A DNA stretch of 64,000 bases, from the NCBI RefSeq assembly GCF_022430525.1, contig NZ_CP092519.1, positions 808,454 through 872,453 of the forward strand, given 5' to 3'. Position 1 is the stretch's first letter. Every line of letters starts with the position of its first letter. Below, piece after piece: positions 26,880 through 35,007 of the stretch. The translations under genes and the position numbers were made by a program. Below the pieces are notes generated by a model, which ran no database searches, was not told the origin of the DNA, and saw only the letters and a list, made by a program, of their open reading frames with translations. Origin of the DNA: Cetobacterium somerae. GTDB taxonomy: Bacteria > Fusobacteriota > Fusobacteriia > Fusobacteriales > Fusobacteriaceae.

Positions 26880-28088
26880 TTATTGAACATTTTTTACTAT
26901 TATTGCAGTCCCCATTCCTCCACCGATACAAAGACTTGCTAAACCATATTCAGATTTTCTTTTTTTCATTTCATGTACAAGGGTAGTTAGTATTCTAGCT
27001 CCACTAGCACCAACAGGGTGTCCTAAAGCAATTGCACCACCGTTAACATTAGTTTTATCGTTAAACCAAGCAGGGTCTATTGAATACATTTCACAAAGCT
27101 CTTTCATAACTCCAAGAGATTGAACTGCAAAAGCTTCATTAAGTTCTAAGATATCCATATCTTCTAATTTCATTCCAGTTTTATCTAAAACATTTTTTAT
27201 AGCTGGAACAGGTCCAAGCCCCATAACTAAAGGATCAACTCCTCCTTGTCCAACTCCAACAATCTCAACTAAAGGAGTTAAGTTATATTTTTTAACAGCT
27301 GATTCAGAAGCTATAAGTAAAATCGCAGCTCCATCATTTATACCAGAAGCGTTTCCAGCTGTAACAGAACCATCTTTTTTGAATGCAGGTCTAAGTTGAG
27401 AAAGCTTTTCTAAAGATGTTTTTCTATTTGGATATTCATCTGTATCAACAACTATTGTTTCTTTTCTATCCTTTACTTCAATAGGAACAATCTCATCTTT
27501 GAAACGTCCACTATCAATTGCAGTAATTGCCTTTTGTTGAGACTCTATAGAAAAATGATCTTGCTCTTCTCTAGAGATATTATGCTTTTCAGCTATATTT
27601 TCAGCAGTTATTCCCATGTGAATTCCATGGAAAGCATCTGTTAAAGCATCTAAAATCATATGATCTTTAGCTAAAGAATCTCCCATTTTAATTCCTGTTC
27701 TGATGTTGTGATTAAGTAGATGTGGAGCTTGTGACATAGATTCAGTTCCACCTGCTAAAATAAGAGAAGCTTCACCAGATTTTATAATTTGATATGCTGA
27801 CATAACAGCTTTCATTCCACTTCCGCAGATAATATTTAAAGAGTAAGCTGGAACTGAGTAAGGAACTCCTCCTCTAATAGCTGATTGTCTTCCAACTCCT
27901 TGAGCATGTCCAGCAGATAAAACATTTCCAATAATAACTTCATCTAAGTTATTAGGATCAACTTTAGTTTCTTCAAGAATATTTTTTATAACTTCTCCAG
28001 CTAAATGGCTTGGAGATATTTTGTTTAAAGAACCTAAAAAAGATCCAATGGGAGTTCTTTTTGCAGCTACAATATAGATTTTTTCCAT
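26880..28088 (-). CDS. thl: Acetyl-CoA acetyltransferase (thiolase)
   Basis: A 402-residue thiolase condensing or cleaving acetoacetyl-CoA. The acyl-accepting cysteine is in NIICGSGMKAV (about 84-94), with NVNGGAIALGHPVGASGARI (about 348-367, active-site His) and CIGGGMGTAI (about 386-395, proton-transfer Cys). In lysine fermentation acetoacetate is activated by the CoA-transferase and thiolysed here to two acetyl-CoA. Its place directly after atoA supports that role. Confidence 0.95.
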   Translation of the reverse strand: MEKIYIVAAKRTPIGSFLGSLNKISPSHLAGEVIKNILEETKVDPNNLDEVIIGNVLSAGHAQGVGRQSAIRGGVPYSVPAYSLNIICGSGMKAVMSAYQIIKSGEASLILAGGTESMSQAPHLLNHNIRTGIKMGDSLAKDHMILDALTDAFHGIHMGITAENIAEKHNISREEQDHFSIESQQKAITAIDSGRFKDEIVPIEVKDRKETIVVDTDEYPNRKTSLEKLSQLRPAFKKDGSVTAGNASGINDGAAILLIASESAVKKYNLTPLVEIVGVGQGGVDPLVMGLGPVPAIKNVLDKTGMKLEDMDILELNEAFAVQSLGVMKELCEMYSIDPAWFNDKTNVNGGAIALGHPVGASGARILTTLVHEMKKRKSEYGLASLCIGGGMGTAIIVKNVQ

Positions 28089-28112
28089 TTATTTAAAAAC
28101 CTCCTAGTAAAT

Positions 28113-28778
28113 TTATACTTCCATAACTTTTAAATCTTCATCAATAATTAAAGTAGCTTCAGTAGAGTTTTTAATATCCTCAATAGATGAGTATGGACTA
28201 AGTTCTTTTAAAATAATACCTTTATCAGTAACTTCCATAACACCTTTTTCTGTAATAATCATATTAACTTCACTAGCGGCTGTAAGAGGTAACGTACAGT
28301 TTTTTAAGATTTTTGGAGCTCCTTTAGCTGTATGTTCCATAGCAATAATAACTTTTTTAGCTCCCACAACTAAATCCATAGCTCCTCCCATTCCAGGAAC
28401 CATTTTCCCAGGAACCATCCAGTTTGCTAGGTTTCCTTTTTCATCAACTTGTAAAGCTCCTAAAACAGTGGCATCTACATGCCCACCACGAATGATTCCA
28501 AATGATGTGAAGCTATCAAAGAAACATCCCCCAGGAGCAATAGTAACTAATGATCCTCCTGCATTAGATATTCTACAATCCTTTTCAGCTTCACAAGGAG
28601 TAGGCCCCATACCAATTAAACCATTTTCAGATTGTAGTGCAACATATATAGAATCGGGGATATAGTTAGCAACTTCTGTAGGTAATCCAATTCCTAAATT
28701 AACTACGTCTCCATCTTTAAATTCTTTAGCAACTCTTCTAGCTATAATCTCTCTAACTCTTTCTTTTGTAAGTTCCAT
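28113..28778 (-). CDS. atoA: Butyrate/acetoacetate CoA-transferase beta subunit
   Basis: A 221-residue family I CoA-transferase beta subunit. The catalytic glutamate is in [12 protein letters not shown] (about 48-59). The N-terminus carries [19 protein letters not shown], and [13 protein letters not shown] follows. It transfers CoA between butyryl-CoA and acetoacetate, the activating step for acetoacetate made by Kce. It begins immediately after the alpha-subunit stop codon, indicating translational coupling. Confidence 0.93.
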   Translation of the reverse strand: MELTKERVREIIARRVAKEFKDGDVVNLGIGLPTEVANYIPDSIYVALQSENGLIGMGPTPCEAEKDCRISNAGGSLVTIAPGGCFFDSFTSFGIIRGGHVDATVLGALQVDEKGNLANWMVPGKMVPGMGGAMDLVVGAKKVIIAMEHTAKGAPKILKNCTLPLTAASEVNMIITEKGVMEVTDKGIILKELSPYSSIEDIKNSTEATLIIDEDLKVMEV

Positions 28779-29429
28779 TTATCTTCCTCCCTTAACGATA
28801 TAGTCCACAAATATTCCTGGAATAACCACTTCGTTAGGATCTAAGCATCCATCAATAATTTCTTCAGCTTCAACAATTACTGTATCAGCAGCAGTAGCCA
28901 TTATAGTATTAAAGTTTCTAGTTGAACCGTGAAATGATACGTTTCCAAAAGAATCAACTTTTGTTCCGTAAATAAGTGCTACATCAGCTCTTAATGGTTT
29001 TTCAAGAAGATATTTCTTTCCATCTACTTCAATAACCTCTTTTCCCTCTTGAACAACAGTTCCAATTCCAGTTGGAGTTAAAATCCCACCAAGTCCAGCT
29101 CCAGCAGCTCGAATTCTTTCAGCAAGAGTTCCTTGAGGAACTAGCACAACTTCCATTTCACCACTATGCATCTGTTTACCAGTTTCAGGATTAGTACCAA
29201 TGTGAGATACAATAGCTTTTTTAATTCTTTTGTTAACAACAAGCTTTCCTCTTTCAAAATCTGGAAAACTTGTATCATTGGCAATAAGAGTTAAGTCCTT
29301 AGTACCATTTTCCAATAATTTTTCGATAACCTCCTTAGGAGAGCCACACTTTAAAAAACCTCCAGTCATAAGAGATGAACCGTCTTTAATAAGTGATGCT
29401 GCAAAATCAACAGAGACCAATTTTTTCAT
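28779..29429 (-). CDS. atoD: Butyrate/acetoacetate CoA-transferase alpha subunit
   Basis: A 216-residue family I CoA-transferase alpha subunit. LIKDGSSLMTGGFLKCGSPK (about 13-32), GAGLGGILTPTGIGT and YGTKVDSFGNVSFHGSTRN are characteristic. First gene of the atoD-atoA-thl-bcd-etfB-etfA operon. Its promoter (29486-29515) and a palindrome just downstream of the start site (29454-29469) resemble those in front of the lysine-degradation operon. Confidence 0.93.
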   Translation of the reverse strand: MKKLVSVDFAASLIKDGSSLMTGGFLKCGSPKEVIEKLLENGTKDLTLIANDTSFPDFERGKLVVNKRIKKAIVSHIGTNPETGKQMHSGEMEVVLVPQGTLAERIRAAGAGLGGILTPTGIGTVVQEGKEVIEVDGKKYLLEKPLRADVALIYGTKVDSFGNVSFHGSTRNFNTIMATAADTVIVEAEEIIDGCLDPNEVVIPGIFVDYIVKGGR

Positions 29430-29453
29430 AACTTCACTCCTTTGTTTAAGTTA

Positions 29454-29469
29454 GCAAGTACATACTTGC
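29454..29469. promoter_or_regulatory. Palindromic operator downstream of the atoD start site
   Basis: A 7-2-7 inverted repeat, GCAAGTACATACTTGC, lies at about +10 to +25 relative to the predicted atoD start. Its minus-strand reading aligns with the palindrome at 32198-32213 in the lysine operon as GYAAGYAYKYACTTRC. The divergent TetR gene nearby is the natural candidate to bind it (inference). Confidence 0.6.
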
Positions 29470-29485
29470 CTATTTTCAGTATGAA

Positions 29486-29515
29486 TATATACCTCATATA
29501 GAAAGTAAAAGTCAA
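29486..29515 (-). promoter_or_regulatory. Promoter of the atoD operon
   Basis: On the minus strand, TTGACT (29510-29515), an 18-bp spacer ending GAGG, and TATATA (29486-29491). The spacer end and -10 match those of the crt, tetR and lysine operon promoters. Confidence 0.65.
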
Positions 29516-29623
29516 TAGTGAAATAAAAAATATTTTTTTTCGAACATAAAAAAGGTGTTACAAACATATAATTAGAGAGAGTTTTTTAAAATAAAAAAAT
29601 ATTTTTATTTTTCCAAAAAATAT

Positions 29624-29653
29624 TTGACAAAAGAGTCAAAAGTAAGGTATATA
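29624..29653 (+). promoter_or_regulatory. Promoter of the tetR gene
   Basis: TTGACA (29624-29629), an 18-bp spacer ending AAGG, and TATATA (29648-29653). It belongs to the same promoter set as atoD, crt and the lysine operon. Confidence 0.65.
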
Positions 29654-29694
29654 TTGGGATAACATTTAAAAATATGGGCAGAACTGGAGGAATG

Positions 29695-30267
29695 ATGAAA
29701 ACACGGGATAAAATTTTAGATTGTGCACAAAGACTCTTTTCAGAAGAGGGATTTGATAAAGTTTCAACAAAACGTATTGCCAAGGAAGCAGAGTGTAATG
29801 AAGTTACTATTTTTAGATTGTTTGGAACTAAAAATAGAGTTTTAGAGGAGATAATAAATAAATTTGTAGAGGAGAGTAAAATTATTCGTTCTTTACACGA
29901 AAGTTTAACGGGAGAGCTAGAACAAGATATAGCTAAAAGTATATTACTTTATCAAAATTTCTTACATCAACATGAGATAATTTTTAGACTTCAACTAAAA
30001 TTGTCAGATAGTGAGAATCAAAAATTTCTTAGAACAATTGATTTTAAAAACTACTTAGTAGATCATTTTATTGGAGTTTTTCACGAACATAAAATTCATT
30101 ATTCTCCTGAAATTTTTGTAAATGATATGTTAAGTAGTGTAATGGGTAGTTTTCTTTTAAAAATTTTAACGCAGGGAAAATTCACAGGAGAAAGGGATGG
30201 GCATTTTTTAAGTGAAAAAATTAAATTTTATCAAAATTCAATTAATCAATATAAAAAAACTGAGTAA
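29695..30267 (+). CDS. TetR-family transcriptional regulator
   Basis: A 190-residue TetR-type repressor. The N-terminal DNA-binding domain runs TRDKILDCAQRLFSEEGFDK and KRIAKEAECNEVTIFRLFGT (about 3-46); the C-terminal part is the variable ligand domain. It sits divergently from atoD and between the two halves of the butyrate gene set, and its own promoter resembles theirs. It is therefore the likely regulator of butyrate and perhaps lysine fermentation, sensing an acyl-CoA or related intermediate (inference). I take ATG 29695, four nt after GGAGG. The ATG at 29674 lacks a ribosome site. Confidence 0.83.
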   Translation: MKTRDKILDCAQRLFSEEGFDKVSTKRIAKEAECNEVTIFRLFGTKNRVLEEIINKFVEESKIIRSLHESLTGELEQDIAKSILLYQNFLHQHEIIFRLQLKLSDSENQKFLRTIDFKNYLVDHFIGVFHEHKIHYSPEIFVNDMLSSVMGSFLLKILTQGKFTGERDGHFLSEKIKFYQNSINQYKKTE

Positions 30268-30277
30268 AGAAAAGTAA

Positions 30278-30316
30278 AAAAGAGAAAACCCTAAAAGCAG
30301 GTTTTCTCTTTTTTTA
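30278..30316. terminator. Terminator between tetR and hbd
   Basis: AGAGAAAACC (30281-30290) pairs with GGTTTTCTCT (30300-30309), with A- and T-runs on the two sides, serving convergent genes. Confidence 0.85.
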
Positions 30317-31156
30317 TTAGTATTTATAGAATCCTTCACCAGATTTTCTTCCAAGTTTTCCAGCTCTAACCATTTTCTTTAAAAGTGAGTGAGCTCTATA
30401 CTTAGGGTCTCCAAACTCTGTAGCTAAAACATCCATAATTGCTAAAACAACATCAAGTCCAACTAAATCTCCTAAAGCTAGTGGTCCAATTGGGTGATTT
30501 GCACCGTATTTCATAGCGTTATCAATATCTTCAGCAGTAGCAACACCATCAGCTAAAATTCCAATAGCTTCGTTAATCATAGGAATTAAAACTCTATTTA
30601 CAACAAATCCAGGAGCTTCTTCACATAAAACAGGTTCTTTTCCAAGTTCTTTAGAAAGTTTTAAAATAGTTTCATAAACTTCTTGACTTGTAGTATAGCC
30701 TTTAATAATTTCAATAAGCTTCATAACAGGAGCAGGATTGAAGAAGTGCATTCCTATAACTCTTTCAGGATGCTTTGTAGCACACGCAATCTCAGTTATA
30801 GAAAGCGAAGATGTATTAGTTGCAAATATAGCTTTCTCAGAACAGATTTCATCTAATTTAGAAAATAATTCTTTTTTAATATTCATTCTTTCAGATACAG
30901 CTTCAATAACTAAATCAGCATCTTTTGCATCAGCAATATTTGAAGTTGTATGGATCTTTGCTAAAATCTCATTTTTTCTATCCTCTGTAATTTTCTCTTT
31001 TTCAACTAACTTACTTAAACTTTTTACAAAACCTTTTTTTGCTTTTTCAAGAGCTTCAGCACAAATGTCTGTCATTAAAACCTCATGACCACCCGTTGCA
31101 AAAACTTGAGCAATACCACTTGCCATAACTCCAGCACCTACAATAAATACTTTCAT
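30317..31156 (-). CDS. hbd: 3-hydroxybutyryl-CoA dehydrogenase
   Basis: A 279-residue NAD(P)-dependent dehydrogenase. The Rossmann motif GAGVMASGIAQVFATGG (about 7-23), the catalytic region GMHFFNPAPVMKLIEII (about 137-153) and ANHPIGPLALGDLVGLD (about 222-238) are all intact. It interconverts acetoacetyl-CoA and 3-hydroxybutyryl-CoA. It follows crt by 27 nt in the same transcript. Together with Crt it supplies the classic acetyl-CoA route to crotonyl-CoA. Confidence 0.95.
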   Translation of the reverse strand: MKVFIVGAGVMASGIAQVFATGGHEVLMTDICAEALEKAKKGFVKSLSKLVEKEKITEDRKNEILAKIHTTSNIADAKDADLVIEAVSERMNIKKELFSKLDEICSEKAIFATNTSSLSITEIACATKHPERVIGMHFFNPAPVMKLIEIIKGYTTSQEVYETILKLSKELGKEPVLCEEAPGFVVNRVLIPMINEAIGILADGVATAEDIDNAMKYGANHPIGPLALGDLVGLDVVLAIMDVLATEFGDPKYRAHSLLKKMVRAGKLGRKSGEGFYKY

Positions 31157-31183
31157 TGTTCCTCCTTATAACTTTTGTATAGT

Positions 31184-31963
31184 TTATTTGTTAATAAAGT
31201 TTGCTTTTCTTTTTTCTAAAAATGCAGACATACCCTCTTTTTGATCCTCTGTTGAGAAACAAAGTCCAAATAAGCTGCTTTCAATGAACATTGACGTAGT
31301 TTCATCCACTTGAATTCCTTTATTTATAGCTTCTTTTGAATACTGAACTGCCAATTTAGCATTAGAACTAATTTTATTTGCCATATTTAGTGCATATTCC
31401 ATAAGTTTATCATGCTCAATAACTTGATTAACTAAACCGATAGATTTAGCTTCTTGAGCATCAATAATATTACCTGTATATATAAGCTCTTTAGCTTTAG
31501 CTAGACCAACTAATCGAGGAAGTCTTTGAGTTCCACCTGAACCTGGAGTAATACCAAGTGTAACCTCAGGTTGCCCAAGTTTTGCTTTATCAGAAGCAAT
31601 TCTAATATCACAAGACATAGCAAGTTCGCATCCACCACCAAGAGCAAATCCATTAATAACAGCAATAACAACTTTATTGATATTTTCCACTGCATTAAAA
31701 GCATTTGTACCTAAAATACCGAATTCTTTAGCCTCTTTTGTACTTAAATCTTTCATAAAAGAGATGTCAGCTCCTGCCACAAAAGAACGCCCCTCACCTG
31801 TTAGTAAAATAACATCAATCTCATCATTTTTTTCTAACTGAGAAAAGCACTGGTGAATCTCTTTGTAAGTTTCTTCGTTTAAAGCATTTAAAGATTCAGG
31901 TCTGTTAATTTTAACTATACAGATTTTTCCATGAATTTCAGTTAAAAGATTTTTAAATACCAT
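31184..31963 (-). CDS. crt: Enoyl-CoA hydratase (crotonase)
   Basis: A 259-residue crotonase. GLLTGEGRSF-type and AGADISFM segments form the oxyanion hole. Catalytic glutamates lie in GGGCELAMSCD and GQPEVTLGITPGSGG. It hydrates crotonyl-CoA or runs in reverse. I start at ATG 31963, ten nt after GGAGG; an upstream in-frame extension of seven codons includes the ribosome site. First gene of the crt-hbd unit, with a TTGACA promoter at 32015-32044. Confidence 0.93.
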   Translation of the reverse strand: MVFKNLLTEIHGKICIVKINRPESLNALNEETYKEIHQCFSQLEKNDEIDVILLTGEGRSFVAGADISFMKDLSTKEAKEFGILGTNAFNAVENINKVVIAVINGFALGGGCELAMSCDIRIASDKAKLGQPEVTLGITPGSGGTQRLPRLVGLAKAKELIYTGNIIDAQEAKSIGLVNQVIEHDKLMEYALNMANKISSNAKLAVQYSKEAINKGIQVDETTSMFIESSLFGLCFSTEDQKEGMSAFLEKRKANFINK

Positions 31964-32014
31964 TTTTTCCTCCTTGTTACACAAATTGTAGTTAAAAAAT
32001 ACTTAACGAGACCC

Positions 32015-32044
32015 TTATTACCTCATAAAAGTTAAATTTGTCAA
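32015..32044 (-). promoter_or_regulatory. Promoter of crt-hbd
   Basis: On the minus strand, TTGACA (32039-32044), an 18-bp spacer ending ATGAGG, and TAATAA (32015-32020). The ATGAGGTA stretch is shared with the atoD promoter. Confidence 0.65.
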
Positions 32045-32097
32045 ATTTTTTTATTTTAAAAAAATTTTTTAATGACCAGAAGTGTCTGCAATAGGAA

Positions 32098-32113
32098 GTT
32101 TTAGTACTAAAAC
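32098..32113. repeat. 16-bp perfect palindrome upstream of the lysine operon promoter
   Basis: GTTTTAGTACTAAAAC reads the same on both strands and lies about 35 bp upstream of the -35 box. It could be an activator or repressor site. No direct evidence for a binding protein. Confidence 0.45.
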
Positions 32114-32148
32114 AAAACTTAGTAAAAGAAAAAAGTTTTAAATTACTA

Positions 32149-32177
32149 TTGACTTAGAAAAAAACGTGAGGTATATA
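32149..32177 (+). promoter_or_regulatory. Promoter of the lysine fermentation operon
   Basis: TTGACT (32149-32154), a 17-bp spacer ending GTGAGG, and TATATA (32172-32177). The start is predicted near 32184. Confidence 0.7.
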
Positions 32178-32197
32178 TAGCTACTGACAAAACTAAA

Positions 32198-32213
32198 GTA
32201 AGCACTCACTTAC
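32198..32213. promoter_or_regulatory. Palindromic operator downstream of the lysine operon start site
   Basis: GTAAGCACTCACTTAC lies at about +14 to +29. It matches the atoD palindrome at 29454-29469 in sequence and in position relative to the promoter. Confidence 0.6.
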
Positions 32214-32261
32214 ATCCTACTTGAAAAATTTATGAGAAATTAAACATTCTAGGAGGAAAAT

Positions 32262-33758
32262 ATGGGAACGGTAACGGCGATAATAAAGCTTAGTCCAGTT
32301 TTAGTTTTGGCAGGACTAATGATGAGTGGGTATGATGCATTATTAGCAGCACCTTTAGCAACAGTATATGCAGCACTTGTAGCATCACTTGTGGCAAAGA
32401 AAAAAATAAGTGATATTATAGATGCTTGTATAAAAAATGCAAGAGAGATGCAAATAGCCTTTTTTATCCTAATGATGGCATATGCAATGGCAGAAGCTTT
32501 TATGTCAACAGGAGTTGGAGCTTCTATAATTAACATAGCTTTAGGGTTTGGATTAACAGCTAGAACTGTTGCAGTAGTTGGAGTTATAGTAACATCGATT
32601 CTATCAATTGCTACAGGAACAAGTTGGGGAACGTTTGCAGCATGTGCACCAATATTCTTATGGCTAAACCATATAGTTCAAGGAAATATGTTCTTAACTT
32701 TAGCAGCAATAGCTGGCGGAGCATGTTTTGGAGATAACATTGGTCTTATATCAGATACAACAATAGTAAGTTCTGGAATTCAAAGAGTTGAAGTTGTAAA
32801 AAGAATAAGACATCAAGGGGTTTGGTCAGGTTTAGTACTTGTGTGTGCAGTAATAACTTTCTATGTAGTGAGTGTTGCTATGGGATTACCAACAGAGGTT
32901 GGAAGTCCAGTTGAGGCTATAAATCAAATACCTGAATCAGCATGGGCCGCTCTAGCAGAAAAAAGAGAGAGTGCAGTAGCATTGCTTAATCAAGTTAAAA
33001 GTGGAGTACCTTATTATATGGTTATTCCTCTAATTCTAGTTTTAGTTTCAGCATTTAAAGGAGTAAATACACTATTATGTTTATTCCTTGGAATTTTTGC
33101 ATCTTTTGTATGTGGAACTTTTGCTGGAACTGTTGAAAGTCCATCAGCGTTTTTAGATCTAATCTACACAGGATTTGAAGGAGCAGGATCTTGGGTTATC
33201 GTAATGATGATGTGGGTTGCAGCATTTGGTGGAATAATGAAAATTATGGATGCCTTCAGACCGGTATCGATTCTTATTAAAAGGATTTCTGGAAATGTTA
33301 GACAACTTATGTTTTACAATGGTGTTTTATCAGTATTAGGAAACGCTGCTTTAGCAGATGAAATGGCACAAATTGTGACTATAGGACCAATTATAAAAGA
33401 ACTTGTTGAAAAAAATGTAAAAGGAAGTCCACAAGATATTGAGACTTTAAGACTTAGAAACGCAACATTTAGTGATGCATTAGGAGTTTTTGGATCTCAA
33501 CTAATTCCATGGCACGTTTACATAGGGTTCTACTTAGGAATTGCAAATGCAGTGTATCCTTTAGCATCATTTACAGCAATGAGTATTATAAAGTTTAACT
33601 TTATGGCTTACATAGCTGTTGGAAGTATTTTAATACTTACTTTAACAGGGCTTGATAGATTTATTCCAAGATTTGCGTTACCATCAGAGCCAAATGTGCA
33701 GTTAGCAGGAGAAAACGAAGAGGTAGAAGTAGCAGCAGAAACAGAAGAGTTAGCATAA
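32262..33758 (+). CDS. NhaC-type Na+/H+ antiporter family transporter in the lysine operon
   Basis: A 498-residue membrane protein with about 11-12 spans, of the NhaC superfamily. Characteristic segments are TSILSIATGTSWGTFAACAP (about 93-112) and GGACFGDNIGLISDTTIV (about 147-164). It is the first gene of the lysine cluster, so a role in lysine uptake or exchange, or in sodium/proton balance during fermentation, is likely; the sequence does not decide between them. The acidic C-terminal tail (EVEVAAETEELA) is cytosolic. AGGAGGA precedes the ATG. Confidence 0.82.
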   Translation: MGTVTAIIKLSPVLVLAGLMMSGYDALLAAPLATVYAALVASLVAKKKISDIIDACIKNAREMQIAFFILMMAYAMAEAFMSTGVGASIINIALGFGLTARTVAVVGVIVTSILSIATGTSWGTFAACAPIFLWLNHIVQGNMFLTLAAIAGGACFGDNIGLISDTTIVSSGIQRVEVVKRIRHQGVWSGLVLVCAVITFYVVSVAMGLPTEVGSPVEAINQIPESAWAALAEKRESAVALLNQVKSGVPYYMVIPLILVLVSAFKGVNTLLCLFLGIFASFVCGTFAGTVESPSAFLDLIYTGFEGAGSWVIVMMMWVAAFGGIMKIMDAFRPVSILIKRISGNVRQLMFYNGVLSVLGNAALADEMAQIVTIGPIIKELVEKNVKGSPQDIETLRLRNATFSDALGVFGSQLIPWHVYIGFYLGIANAVYPLASFTAMSIIKFNFMAYIAVGSILILTLTGLDRFIPRFALPSEPNVQLAGENEEVEVAAETEELA

Positions 33759-33788
33759 TAAAAAACATGTGAAGGAGAGATAGGAGTT

Positions 33789-34175
33789 ATGACAAAATCA
33801 ATGATAAGATTAAGAATGAGTTCAGCAGATGCTCATTATGGTGGAAATTTAGTAGACGGAGCAAGAATTTTACAGTTATTTGGAGACGTAGCAACAGAGC
33901 TACTTATAAAGCATGATGGGGATGAAGGTTTATTCAAGGCTTATAGTGAGGTAGAGTTCATGGCTCCTGTATATGCTGGAGATTATTTAGAGGTTGTAGG
34001 AGAGATTACAAAAGTTGGGAATACTTCAAGAGCTATGAGTTTTGAAGCTAGAAAAGTAATTATTCCAAGAGCTGATATTTGTGATTCAGCAGCAGATTTT
34101 TTAGAAGAACCTATTGTAGTGTGTAAAGCAGTTGGTACTTGTGTTGTTCCAAAAGCTGTTCAGAGAAAGGGGTAG
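33789..34175 (+). CDS. kal: 3-aminobutyryl-CoA ammonia lyase
   Basis: A 128-residue hot-dog-fold protein corresponding to Kal, which removes ammonia from L-3-aminobutyryl-CoA to give crotonyl-CoA. Seen are [20 protein letters not shown] (about 7-26) and [20 protein letters not shown], typical of the family. The gene lies immediately before kce (3 nt gap) in the order known from F. nucleatum. Its product feeds the acyl-CoA dehydrogenase encoded at 25714-26859. Confidence 0.9.
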   Translation: MTKSMIRLRMSSADAHYGGNLVDGARILQLFGDVATELLIKHDGDEGLFKAYSEVEFMAPVYAGDYLEVVGEITKVGNTSRAMSFEARKVIIPRADICDSAADFLEEPIVVCKAVGTCVVPKAVQRKG

Positions 34176-34178
34176 ACT

Positions 34179-34997
34179 ATGGAAAAGTTGATAATAACAG
34201 CAGCAATTTGTGGTGCTGAAGTAACAAAAGAACACAATCCAGCTGTACCGTATACAGTAGAAGAGATTGCTAGAGAAGCTTACAGTGCATATAAAGCGGG
34301 AGCGAGTGTTATCCATCTTCATGTTAGAGAGGACGATGGAACTCCAACTCAAAGAAAAGAAAGATATGATGAGTGCATAAAAGCTATAAAAGAGAGATGT
34401 CCAGATGTAATAGTTCAACCTTCTACAGGGGGGTCAGTGGGGATGACCTCAGCTGAAAGATTGGAGCCAGTTGATTTAAAACCAGAGATGGCAACATTAG
34501 ATTGTGGAACATTAAACTTTGGTGGCGACGAAATTTTTGTGAACACTGAGAATATGATTAAAGAGTTTGGAAAAAAGATGATAGATTTGGGTGTTAAGCC
34601 AGAGGTTGAAGTTTTTGATAAATCAATGATAGACATGGCAATTAGATTGTGCAAAAAAGGATTTATTAAAGAGCCGATTCACTTTAGTTTTGTAATGGGA
34701 GTAAATGGTGGAATTTCTGGAGATTTAAGAGATTTCATATTTTTAAAAGAGAGCATACCTTGTGGATCTACATATTCAGTTGCTGGAATTGGAAGATTTG
34801 AATTCACTCTTGCGGCGGCTTCTATAATATCAGGAGGTCACGTAAGAGTTGGATTTGAAGACAATGTATATATTGAAAAAGGTGTATTAGCAAAAAGTAA
34901 TGGTGAATTAGTTGAAAAAGTTGTAAGACTTGCAAAGGAGTTTGGAAGAGAGATTGCAAATCCAACTGAGGCAAGAAAAATATTAGGTTTAAATTAA
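34179..34997 (+). CDS. kce: 3-keto-5-aminohexanoate cleavage enzyme
   Basis: A 272-residue zinc-dependent enzyme of the DUF849/BKACE family. The metal-binding HLHVREDDGTPT lies at about 46-57 and the N-terminal TAAICGAEVTKEHNPAVPYT carries family residues. Kce combines 3-keto-5-aminohexanoate with acetyl-CoA to give acetoacetate and 3-aminobutyryl-CoA, a ketone cleavage without an aldol step. Its length and its place between kal and kdd match the established cluster. Confidence 0.93.
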   Translation: MEKLIITAAICGAEVTKEHNPAVPYTVEEIAREAYSAYKAGASVIHLHVREDDGTPTQRKERYDECIKAIKERCPDVIVQPSTGGSVGMTSAERLEPVDLKPEMATLDCGTLNFGGDEIFVNTENMIKEFGKKMIDLGVKPEVEVFDKSMIDMAIRLCKKGFIKEPIHFSFVMGVNGGISGDLRDFIFLKESIPCGSTYSVAGIGRFEFTLAAASIISGGHVRVGFEDNVYIEKGVLAKSNGELVEKVVRLAKEFGREIANPTEARKILGLN

Positions 34998-35007
34998 GGA
35001 GGATATT

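Noticed and set aside
30738-31088. 116-aa plus-strand ORF
   Set aside because: Antisense to hbd, whose catalytic motifs are intact.
34101-34418. 105-aa minus-strand ORF
   Set aside because: Antisense to the end of kal and the start of kce, which are strong genes. No ribosome site and low-complexity composition.
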